Below, piece by piece: positions 9,802 through 19,400 of a stretch of 64,000 nucleotides of DNA. Both the position numbers and the translations under genes were made by a program. Origin of the DNA: Corticium candelabrum (lineage: Eukaryota > Porifera > Homoscleromorpha > Homosclerophorida > Plakinidae); assembly GCF_963422355.1 (NCBI RefSeq), contig NC_085094.1:7423770-7487769 (forward strand), read 5' to 3'. Position 1 is the stretch's first letter, and each line of letters starts with the position of its first letter. Below the pieces are notes generated by a model, which ran no database searches, was not told the origin of the DNA, and saw nothing but the letters and a program-made list of their open reading frames with translations.

Positions 9802-12015
9802 ATGGACAACGATTCCGATGATGATCTTCTCTTGCTGCTTCACTTGCGACGTAGACGCAAGAAGGCCAAATCAAAACACCGAAGTCGTATGTGGGTACGT
9901 CCAATATTTCAGCAAACGCGCCAACAAGGTGATTTTCACCAGTTACTACAAGAACTGCGCCGTAACGACCCGGAAAGCCATTTCCGTTTTTTTTGAGAAT
10001 GTCCAAGGAGACGTTCGATTGTCTTGTCGAGAAAGTGACCCCTTCACTAACAACAAGGTCCTACCGAAGTGGAACAAGAGCAGAAATCTCTCCAGCTGAA
10101 AGGTATCCTAGATCATTATACTGTAATTCGAACTCTGTGCTTTCCTGTCTGTCTGTATGTCTGTGTGCCTGCCTGCCTAGAAGAATAAGTACAGCTCTAG
10201 GAAAACCGGTACTTTAATTTAACTCTGTCAGTAGCAGGCCAGGAAATCTGGGACGGCGCCACACTGGATGTCCTAGGAAATGTGGTATGTATGTTGTCTA
10301 GTACAAATACCTGATATGCTAAGAAATCTGGTACAATACTCAATGTATTGGAGGGAGAATTTGATACTAAAATTGTAATATATTTTGAAAATTTGGTAGA
10401 TCAGGTATTTATTTGTACGAAATATCCTAATTGGGTATGCATACTACATTTCCTAGCATAGTAGATATATACCAAGAAATTCTGTCAAAGATTCAAGTAT
10501 CAGACCTGTAGTATTAGGATGACTTCATGAGATGAGAAAGTACATGCAAAATCATTAAACCTCATAATGTTCTTGCATCTAAAACATGTTCAATCAGCAT
10601 ATTTGTCTTTTCCTAATTAATTACTGCCAGATTGGGCGTGCTACTTTGTGCCATTTATGCTTGTGTGTGCTTGCTTGTAACATAGAGGTACCCAAACTGA
10701 AAATTGCAAACAAGCATCCTATCTTTATCCGGGTTACTCTATTCTTTAATCAAGACAATGGCTGTAAATCCTAAAATCATGATGGGCAGAATTTCAGGTA
10801 TTGTTGCAGAGTCCTGTTTATCTGTACCCTTGTGATGGCCCTGCAAATCATTTGCCCCTCTGTGTCCAAGGAGATGAAAACTGCCAGTTTAGAGCGGCAA
10901 GCTTGCTTCTCACAGGTTGTCTGTCTGTCTGTCTGTCTATCTGTCTGTCTGTCTATCTGTCTGTCTGTTTATCTGTCTGCTGTCTGTTTATCTGTGTGTC
11001 TGGTTGGTTCTTTATTTGTGCGATAGAAACTGCTTTTGACTCCTAGAGCATTTAGAGTGTTTGAGGCTATTGATTGCTGTGTTTTACATAGGTTGGCTAT
11101 GACATTGAGGTATCTAGGAACAGGAAGCTCTCAAGTGTCTCTTTCCTTTAATTTCAGAGTTGGTCGCTCGACAGTTTGCAGAATCATAAGAGACACTTGC
11201 ACTGTACTCTGGGAAGTGTTGCAACCTCACTATGTTAAAGCACCATCAAATGAAGAAGAGTGGAAAGGAATGGCAACTGATTTTGAAAAGATTTGGAATT
11301 TTCCGAATTGCATTGGAGCAATTGACGGAAAACATGTTGTGATTCAAGCGCCAGCTGGTGCTGGGTCCGTGTACTACAATTATAAAGGGACCCACTCTAT
11401 TGTCCTTATGGCTGTTTGCGATGCACATTATCGCTTCCTAATAGTTGATGTAGGAGATAGTGGTCGGCATAGTGATGGAGGTGTTCTTGCTCAGTCAGCA
11501 TTCGGACAAGGGCTCCATATGTATTTGTAGGCGACGAAGCATTTCCTCTACGGACACACATGCTTTGGCCCTACCTATGCAGGAATCTGCCAGATGCAAA
11601 GGCTGTGTTTAATTACCGTCTTAGTCGAGCTCGAAGGATCATTGAAAACTCTTTTGGAATTCTGACAGCTAGGTGGCAACTTTTTAGAAAGCCTATCGTT
11701 GCTCAACCTGAACATGTAGTAACTTTTACTAAAGCTGTCATTGCTCTCCATAATTTCCTATGGATCACCGAATCTACAGTCTATTGCCCAGTTGGTTTTA
11801 GCGATGCAGAAGATAGTGTAGGGAATGTAGTGGAAGGAAGTTGGAGGGCTGAAGTAAGGGCTGAAGGGGGATTAGAAAGAGTAGGGCAAGTTGGGAGCAA
11901 TAGATTTAGTCAATCAGCAGCTGAAGTACGAGAGTGCTTCAGCAACTATTTCATGTCTCCCCAAGGACAAGTTGATTGGCAGTACCATCACATTCATCGA
12001 ACATCTTATCACTAG
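9802..12015 (+). pseudogene. HARBI1-like transposase of the inner Harbinger, two exons, frameshifted
   Basis: Exon 1 (9,802-10,102) encodes a basic N-terminus, then WVRPIFQQTRQQGDFHQLLQ and RMSKETFDCLVEKVTPSL; the two parts are in different frames at an eight-T run near 9,986. A GT donor at 10,103 and AG acceptor at 11,090-11,091 join GAAAG to GTTGGCTATG in frame (ERLAMTLRYLGTGSSQ). Exon 2 shows VGRSTVCRIIRDTC, the first catalytic Asp in GAIDGKHV, the second in VDVGDSGRHSDGG, then after another 1-nt frameshift near 11,517 the block YVFVGDEAFPLR and RARRIIENSFGILTARWQLF with the final Glu. All DDE-type blocks are therefore present but split by two frameshifts. The ~990-bp intron includes a TCTG microsatellite. 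Confidence 0.88.
10916..11005 (+). repeat. (TCTG)n microsatellite in the transposase intron
   Basis: Runs of TGTC/TCTG with a few TATC interruptions. The Cys/Leu/Ser-rich frames over it are repeat artefacts. Confidence 0.9.
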
Positions 12016-12299
12016 ATGTAAAGAGTGAATTAAAACCGGCTTTTCTAAAAGCCAACAATATAGATCAGAGAGAGCAGAACTTATGCTTTGGTCGTCATTC
12101 ATGTACATTGCATGAATGTCATAGCTTTCCACTACTGCAACTTCTTCATTCCACCATGGTAGTAGTTTGAAACATTTAAAGAAAGGGTATTAGGTACCTT
12201 TAGAAAGGGTATTTAGTTACTTATTTGCTTAGATTCAAATCTCTTTGAAGCGATTAATGGCTTTTAAAAAAGCCAGTTTGTGAGCAGCCTGTAGAGAGC
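12016..12299. other. Spacer between the two convergent inner-Harbinger genes
   Basis: About 280 bp. It holds the stem-loop at 12,038-12,053 and a second palindromic run, GGCTTTTAAAAAAGCC, at 12,259-12,274. It probably contains the 3' ends of both transcripts. Confidence 0.5.
12038..12053 (+). promoter_or_regulatory. Histone-type 3' stem-loop look-alike after the transposase stop
   Basis: GGCTTTTCTAAAAGCC folds as a 6-bp stem with a 4-nt TCTA loop (pattern UNUN). It is preceded by AAAACC and followed about 13 nt later by the purine run ATCAGAGAGAG, the arrangement of the replication-dependent histone mRNA 3' end (stem-loop plus histone downstream element). It sits about 25 bp after the transposase stop. 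A related block occurs at 33,139-33,180. Function is inference. Confidence 0.35.
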
Positions 12300-12934
12300 T
12301 CAGGTTGTGTATGTGTTGGATGGGAACTCTGTATAGATTGATGATGATGTATGGTGCTGTTGTGGGTGCTGTTCTGGAAGGAAAATCAAATTGTTCGCAG
12401 GTTCATGCTGCTGCGTGGGACTGAAGTATAGATCGTATTCAACTTCTGTTAGCGCTTGGTGTACTTTCATTGTAGCTAAGGCTTTCCTTCGTCCGTCCAA
12501 TTTCCGTAGCCTGGCTGCAACATGCAGTCCAAAATGATGATCCTCATCCATTTGGGTTTTTTGGTTTGGAAATGATGGATGATAGCTTCATCAACTTCAT
12601 AGCCTCTCTTCACCCTTTTGCCTCTTTTGGATGGGAGATCAGAGGATGGGAGATCAGAGGACGGGGGAGGGGGAGGGGGAGGGGTAGAGAAAGAATCTAG
12701 AGACGGGGATGATGATGTTTGACTAGAGTTGGGATGGTGAGAAGTTTGGTTGTCACATTGGTAAGAGGAAGGTTGGCTAGATGATGATTTGTCAAGATCA
12801 CGTTCCATGGCAGAGCACCCATCTCTGATACAGCTATAATATTTCAAACAAAAGCACTCATAAGAAATGATGCCACAGAGCAGATGGAGTAGTTTTATTC
12901 TCGTTTCCTACCGTAATTATTGTTGTTATTATTA

Positions 12935-13030
12935 TTATTTATTATGTGTCGTTATGCCCCTTCATGATGGGCAAGTGGGGTCTTTACCCCCATCTGGGCG
13001 CCCACCAACCTGGCAAGTGAGCCAGCACGG
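12935..13030 (-). repeat. Retroposon-like interspersed repeat, copy 1
   Basis: GTTATGCCCCTTCATGATGG, GCAAGTGGGGTCTTTACCCC and CATCTGGGCGCCCACCAACC are shared with 53,287-53,390. In both places an (ATT)n/(ATTT)n run lies immediately on the left, so on the minus strand each copy ends in an A-rich tail, as expected for a SINE or LINE 3' end. Confidence 0.75.
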
Positions 13031-13499
13031 AAAATATGAATGAATTTGACAGATAGAGCATGCGTCTTTTACACCTATAGTATTCTCATGCACAGGACGA
13101 TGCAGTAAGCTACTTACAAACACAAACACCTTGAAGCATTTTGCATCAATGTTAGGTGAAACGCTTCATTCCACATACAACATGACAGTCACACTGGCTT
13201 CGCTCCAGAATCTGCTATGCTCTTATTAGATCTGCGGTCATGTGCTTGAGAGGATACACAACAAATGCAAATATGAAGGAGGCATCGAGCAAGCTGTGGC
13301 CACTAGCTGCCTAGTTCACAAACTCATTAGTAACTTTCTTTGCTTACAAAATAGTTTTCTCTAATACCCTTATTAGTATCTTATTGCATTTATAGCAGAT
13401 GTTGCTAGAACAAACACTCTAGTTTCAGTGCTTAGTGTTTCATTGCATATGTAGCAGTATGGACGTAGTGCAAATCTGTTCAAATATACTGTATGTTGT

Positions 13500-13523
13500 G
13501 TGTATTATTATTATTGTTGTTGT

Positions 13524-13554
<31 letters not shown>

Positions 13555-13556
13555 CC
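13500..13556 (+). repeat. (TTA)n microsatellite
   Basis: A TTATTATT run in the intron of the MADF gene. Tyr/Leu-rich frames over it are artefacts. Confidence 0.85.
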
Positions 13557-14477
13557 TTTGGTCATCTGTCTCTGAAAGACATGTCCCGACCTCTCCATAT
13601 GTTGCCAAAGAAAAGTTTGTGTCAGTTTTAGAATTTGATTCTGGCAATCATATATTATTCTACACAGTTATCTAGACACCTACATCTTAGATACGAAAAT
13701 TGCCAAATAGCAACTGGAAAGGCAGAAACTAGAAAGGCAGACATACAGACAGATATACACACCTCTAGATAAACACAGTGACAGACAGCAGACATGTACA
13801 TGCCCATGCAGGGAAGCACATTGACACACAGAAACAGAAACAACCAGATTCATAGACAGACGGACAGAAAGGCAAGCAGAGGGCATAGACAAAAGGCATC
13901 GAGCTGCAGACAGGTTATAAGCCAACTTATGTGTGTGGAAAGAACAGCAGATGATGTAGTCTAGATTGACTCACTGTTGGTGCTTCATCGTGTCAGCCAG
14001 GAACATCAAAATCTCAAAATACTTCCACGAGGAAGTAGTTGGTGGTCCACTGTCACCAAAGACACGGTGCGTGGTTTTCTTCAGCTCCCTTACAAATCTG
14101 TCTCTGAGAGAAATCCACTTCTTCATTGCCAGCTCAACGGAGATGTCCAATTCCCTGGCAACTTCCTTCCATGCGTTCTCCTTAACTCTAATGTCTCTGT
14201 AGGAGTGGGAAGTTATCTGCCAAATGGCAGTCTGCTGCCTCACAGCCTCAATCAATGTTTCTTCCATTCTAGCGGGAAACTAAATCCGGGATGCTTACAG
14301 CTCTGCTAATTCGCTAAAAATGCCCACGTGGTTACATTGACGCTGACCACTTCCGGTTTTTGACGCTGGAATATTCCGACGTCATGACGCCGCGCCACTT
14401 TTCACAATACGACGTCCACCTGGACGTCACGACGCTGCGTTGACGTCGACGTTGGCGTCAATATTGTGAACCAGGCT

Positions 14478-15390
14478 TTAGCATGGCCTAACTTTGCTGT
14501 TTTTATTGCTCAATGTGTATGAGTCTCCAACAGACCCTGGCTGACCAGAGTTGACTGAAATAAATATTCCTCTGGCATCAACACACCCCAGCACTATGAT
14601 GCTATGAAATCTTTTGTAGCAGTAATAGCTGTCTCCAAATTTGCTAGGTTTTTTATTTGCATAAAAGTCCATCTTATGCTCCACCACACTGAGGCAAACA
14701 ACAGAGTGCTTCAAAGTCAGCAATAACTTGGTCCGGTTCATCTCCAGTGGGAAAACGAATAGAATCTGGAACTAGAAACCGACGCAACACATACATTCCC
14801 TCGTGCACAATTGACACAATAGAGGCCTTTGCAACTCGGTAGATTATAGATAGTCCTGAAAAAGACGTTGAATGAGCAAGCCAGTGTAGAGTAATTGCAA
14901 AGCGCTTGTCTGCATTTATTGGTTTCCTCAAATTGGTGTTTTGCTTTTGTAGACGCCAGCCGTATCGTGTAGATAGAAACCGGAATGTTGCTTTTGTGAC
15001 TCTGTATCTGTCCAGATACTGTTTGTCTTCCCAATCAGGAAAAGCAAGCCCATGTTCCCTCCACGTACCTTGCACATCCTTCTCCCAAAATCCAGCACCT
15101 CTAGGTGCTGTCCAAAATCGTCGCTGACGCCTGAGCTGCTTCACTAATTGCCACACATAGGGATTCATCCACATATCCGTGCTGTGCAAAACAGAAGGCG
15201 GCATCAATTTCCTAGGAAACCCGGTCTTCACAGATGTAAGTCGGAAACCATAGCGAAGAAAGTTGTCATATGATGGTATTTCAGCTCGCGGTACGCCAGA
15301 CGAGAACAGCAGGAAAACGAAAAACCAGCGTTTACTATCTCTGCTTGTCGGCATCATGACACAACGGCACAACAAACGAACCAATTGCAA
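14478..15390 (-). pseudogene. HARBI1-like transposase of the outer Harbinger, broken and C-terminally lost
   Basis: The N-terminal half is open (15,390-14,674): PSYDNFLRYGFRLTS, RRQRRFWTAPRGAGFWEKD, RYRVTKATFRFLSTRYGW, KRFAITLHWLAHSTSFSGLS, YRVAKASIVSIVHEGMYVL. The frame breaks at GGA just where the first catalytic Asp block (GxIDGTF) should be, then resumes with KPSKFGDSYYCYKRFHSIIV, DARGIFISVNSGQPGSVGDS and stops at the nested insertion site. The rest of the DDE domain (third block and Glu) is absent from the outer element on either side of the insertion, which points to an earlier internal deletion. Sequence is distinct from the inner transposase, so these are two Harbinger lineages. Confidence 0.88.
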
Positions 15391-15664
15391 AGTGTCAGTA
15401 GGTCAAATACCCTAGAATGAGTGTTGCAGACGTACGCGAAGGTGACAACAGTGACAATAGCACCTTCCGACACTACAGAAACGCCCACGCAACGTAGATC
15501 AACGCCGACGTGAACGTGGGAGTCAACACCACGTTCACGTTTACAGTGGCGTTCACGTTACGTTTTGATAACGTCATGAGAAAAGCAAGTGTGACCGCCC
15601 TAACGCAAACGTCGCCGCCAATCCTGACGTAGTGTGACCGGGGCCTTAGTTAGCTCATCTAGCT

Positions 15665-15790
15665 AGATACGTCCGTCCGACGGATTTTCGCTAACATGCA
15701 GCTAGACCTTTTCTCTGGATCTTCCTGTCGTAGGAATCGTGCTCTAGAAGCGACAAATTTAACACAACAATAGTCGTTGTGTCACTCCGT
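15665..15790 (-). repeat. Inverted repeat arm, right
   Basis: Partner of 8,815-8,935, with about 20 extra bases (near TGCATGTTAGCGAAA on its complement). No NXPE-like reading frame follows it on the plus strand, so only the upstream region was duplicated, or the mirrored gene has been lost. Confidence 0.8.
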
Positions 15791-16148
15791 CTCCTAGTTA
15801 ACTAACAGAGAGGCAGCTGCTTCGATCGTTGTTTGCAACTACAACAAATTCCTCAATGTGCTGTTTTGAATTAATTAACTAAGAGAGTGAGTGGGTTGTG
15901 TATCCAGCTCTAGTGTCGCGGCCATGCAGTGTGATTGTCAACATGCAGGTAACTGCATTACTTGGTTTGGTCTGGCTCATCGTCTTCGCTAACATGAACG
16001 CGGTACTGTCGTTTGGTAAAGCTGCGGTTGTCTAACTAGTTTCTGTTGGTAAGCGGAACCAAAGTGGTTTGCTGTACGTATGTCACACTTGGAGCGTCTT
16101 TTGCCTATAGTGCGGGACAATATTGTCTTGCACTTTCGTCTTGTCGTC
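15791..16148. other. Non-coding spacer
   Basis: A short ATG frame at about 15,924 runs into a GT site (ATGCAGTGTGATTGTCAACA then GCAGGTAACTG), which could be a first exon, but no partner exon is recognisable. Nothing else is supported. Confidence 0.4.
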
Positions 16149-16482
16149 ATGCGATATTTGGGGGCGGAGCTTCTAAAGCATGCGCAATCTCGAGAGTTAA
16201 TATTACACTGCACAAAGTCCAGATTTCTGGGTCTGCTTATGAACCGTAGATCATCTTGGCATTGACTAGGTTTTGTAAGTAAGTTTACTACTTACCATTT
16301 CGTGCATCTTGTGAGAGACTTTGCCTGCGTAGAGAATCGTAGGAAGCCATTTCTTGAGTATGGCTTCTCGAGGCTAAGAGACTGCTGCGATGGATTAGTT
16401 TTGGCGAGTGAAATCATGCCACCTGGGAACCCATTTGGGGTAACCAGACTTGTAAGACGTTCCGCGTTGTTTCTAGGTAGTC
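16149..16482 (-). repeat. Long inverted repeat, left arm
   Basis: It matches the reverse complement of about 22,575-23,085: GCATGCGCAATCTCGAG, TTTACTACTTACCATTT, GAGAGACTTTGCCTGCGTAG, GGAAGCCATTTCTTGAGTA and GATGGA...GTAACCA blocks, in order. Both arms preserve a GTAAGTAG donor-like site. The left arm lacks about 60 bp present on the right. The arm ends where the 5.3-kb PIN/CXC unit begins. Confidence 0.85.
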
Positions 16483-16490
16483 TATAGCTT

Positions 16491-19400
16491 AGTCCAGGCA
16501 TTTTGTGACAAATTTTGAGTCAACCTTAAACTAATTGCAATACAAACTTTTTCAAGTGTTTTGTATACAGAAAAGTGTCCTCTATAACATACTAAAAGTC
16601 TTAAGGAATATCTGCAGGGGAAAGTGTCAAAAAAGTGGTCATCTGCTAACATACTCATTGCCGATTCTACACCATCTTTTATTGTATATATACCAATGTT
16701 TTAGTAGGATTGTAAATTAGTTTAAACTTTTCGTGTTTTTTCAACTACTTAATTGTAAAGGCTATAGTATAATAAGTAGATAGAAGATTTATGAGATGTA
16801 ATAGTTACTATAGTCAATAATTATTATGTATTCAATCATTGTTATTGTCTTCTTCTTCATCATCATCATTATGATCATCAACATCAACACCTTCTTCATA
16901 TGTCAGCCAGTCTGAGTTTATACAGTCAGATCCTCTGCAGTTGCCACAGGCAGGGGAGCATTTCACATTGTGCTTCTTGCATGTACACCTTAATGTACTG
17001 CAATCAGTCTGACAATTACACCTTATGATACGTAGGAGCTCATCAGGAGCTGGAGGCAAGTCAGTCTGGACTGGCTTAAGTCCTTCTTCACTCTCTCTCC
17101 ACCCCCATTCTACCGGCGTAAGTACAACACCAGAACCTTTCCATTGTTGTATCTGAAAGTATACACGGAGACTGTGGTACTTTGCTGCAGCTGAAGTAGG
17201 TGGCAGAGTCTGTGGTTGAATATGAGATGTTTTAGTAGCCACCTTCTCGCAGAAATGCGTATAACGCAGCGAATCAAGTCTTTCTGCAGGTTTTCCATTG
17301 TATAAACAAACCAATGCTTGCTCCCCTGCAACAACAACATCTTCAGGAAAAGCTGACTGTGCATCGAACACCTTAGCTTACTCTTGAAAGTGTGTACTTG
17401 ATTTGAACTTCTTAAGGGAAGTTCCTTTTCCAATGCCATACAGGTGGGAGGTTGTATCACATCCAAGGATGGCATGCAGATAGAGCATGTGAGTGCATAT
17501 TTCAGGGCCTAGCTGGTCCTTGACAACCTGGATGTTCCACACGCGCGGTTTCTTTGTGCTCTTCTTTGGCTCTGGTCGGAAAACACTCTGTGAGAGTGCA
17601 AGCTTGAGTGATAGCACAACAGGATAAGAAGGTCTGTGTCATCACCAACCAGGATAGTGGTCGACATTATAGCAGACTCCACTGATTTTTGTACAATTAG
17701 CAAATCAGCATTCCCTGGAGCATGATGCACTTTGCAGTTTTTCATCTCTAGTTGATCTCCGAGCATTTTGATGAACTGCTGCTTGTTGGTCTTGTTGGCC
17801 AAAAACTTAGCCTTCGACATTGTAAGCTGCATATTGCTGGTAAATGCTACAGTTACTCCAGCATGCCCTTTTGTTCGCCTTTCATGCGTTGTGTCTTTCG
17901 TGGATTTGCCACTGTAACCATCAAACACGACAACTGCTTCTCCATACTTTTTTGAGACATACCTTGTGTACACTGAGCATATCTCTTGGTAAGTTGCCCC
18001 TCGCGTCCATGGGATGCGGTGAATGAGCGCACCGCCATCCAGCACATACTGGACTTCTCCAGATATCTCAGAAATGTCTGGTGCCAATAGATTCCAGATG
18101 GCATTTGCCAGCACTGGCTTCTGTGGCTCCCGAAGAAGTAGTGATGAGTCAAAGAGGGCTGGTGGATAACTGCATAGCTCATACCTGAAGACATCTTCTA
18201 AATTTTCAGTTGCCTTTGCAGCAATTATCGTGAGTCTCTGGAAAAGAAGTTGTGTGTCAATCTGCACTTCAATGCCATCAACCTTGACTGCATTCTTCGT
18301 GTCTAGAGTGATGACCTGGTCTTTCCTCTTGAAATTATATTCTGCAGCAGTCTTCCCCTCCATGCTAATCAGAATTGCATTTCCAACATCTTTTGCTTTG
18401 TCAACATTGACGGTGCTGTGTGCATGTACTCCTGTGGAGATGCTTTTTAGACTGGTATCGGAAGTGAAGGGGTTCATATCTCGAAGATACTTGAGAATTT
18501 TGTGGGTATCTTTCCAGTCACGAGCTTGTCTAGCCTTGGTTATATCTTTGTTTTGCTCTCCTGTGTTGTAGCTAACCCCAGTCAGCTCTTGCATGGCACA
18601 GTTCACGTCAGCACAAGCTGGCTTAGACAACAACCATGTCAAGCGTTGCTGCTCGGTCATCCCTCGTCCTCTTGTGAGACCCCCGCTGGTCTTCAGGCTT
18701 CTCATGAGCACCTGCTCGATGATGAGATCCGAGGACAAGCCAGCCCAATAACGATCACTTCGTCTCACCACATGAAGACCTTCTAAAAAATGTTGATACA
18801 CATCTGGATGATCATTGCGGAGATTAGACATTCGCTGCAGATATATCCATGCAGACTTTGTGTAGTGGTTGTGCCCACATGCGGCCAAGTAAGGGAGCAT
18901 TTCTGAAACAGTTTGGAGATGCAATTCCCAGTTGCCAGTACGCTCTGCTCAGATATACTTGCGAAGTATATCAACCATATCCATGTACTGCAACCAAATT
19001 GTAGCAGTCCTAGATGACTTCATGGATTCGGTTTCTCTTTGAACAGCATCACCGATTCTGGTTAGGACACCAGACTGGCAAACTTGATCTGCAGACATTA
19101 AACCCTGCATCACCTTCTCATAGAGAACAGCAGCTTCATCCAGGTCTGGATGTCTAGCAGACTTTTCGTGTGATGAAGTTGTAGCTTCTAAAATCTCTTC
19201 TGTTTCCACATTCCCAGTTTCTGGGTCATCTGAACTTCTGGGTAAAGGCACATTAAACGTTTTGGCCAGCACCAAGGCACTGAGGACTGCATCAACAATA
19301 AGATGTGCCCGTACTGCTCGAGAAATTGCCTTGCCAGTAAGCATGTGTATTACTGCATTGGGTGCGTAAATCAAGTGCAGCAATTCTTGTAATCCAGATG

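Larger units (their letters stand above)
12300..14267 (-). pseudogene. MADF (Myb/SANT-like) domain protein of the inner Harbinger, two exons, frameshifted
   Basis: Exon 1 (14,267-13,975) is a clear MADF domain: METLIEAVRQ-type start (MEETLIEAVRQ), IWQITSHSYRD, ENAWKEVARELD, MKKWISLRDRFVRELKK. A GTGAGT donor at 13,974-13,969 and an acceptor before 12,833 join in frame (KHQ to HCIRDGCSAMERD). Exon 2 has a Ser/Pro-rich linker with a proline run and then, after a 1-nt shift at an A6 run near 12,560, a BESS-like end: DEDHHFGLHVAARLRKLDG. MADF proteins are the DNA-binding partner of Harbinger transposases. The 1.1-kb intron contains a retroposon-like repeat at 12,935-13,030 and a TTA microsatellite. 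Confidence 0.82.
9629..14477. mobile_element. Inner PIF/Harbinger DNA transposon (4.85 kb), two genes, TTA target duplication
   Basis: The terminal inverted repeats begin AGCCTAGTTCACAATATTGA (left) and AGCCTGGTTCACAATATTGA (read from the right end), followed by subterminal CpG-rich repeats of GACGTC/GACGCC words. The flanking TTA duplications are 9,626-9,628 and 14,478-14,480. Inside are convergent genes: a HARBI1-like transposase on plus (9,802-12,015) and a MADF-domain protein on minus (14,267-12,300). This is the standard layout of a complete autonomous Harbinger, but both genes carry frameshifts. Confidence 0.93.
8978..15645. mobile_element. Outer PIF/Harbinger DNA transposon, interrupted by a nested Harbinger
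   Basis: The ends are GGCGCCGGTCGCACTAAGTC on the left against GGCCCCGGTCACACTACGTC read from the right, flanked by a TTA target duplication (8,975-8,977 and 15,646-15,648). A 3-bp TTA duplication is the Harbinger hallmark. The terminal inverted repeats are long (about 270-280 bp, diverged) and include the blocks GGCGGCGACGTTTG and CCCACGTTCACGTCGGCG. Without the nested copy the element is only about 1.8 kb and keeps a SANT-like gene piece on the left and a transposase piece on the right, so it was internally deleted as well as interrupted. Confidence 0.9.
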
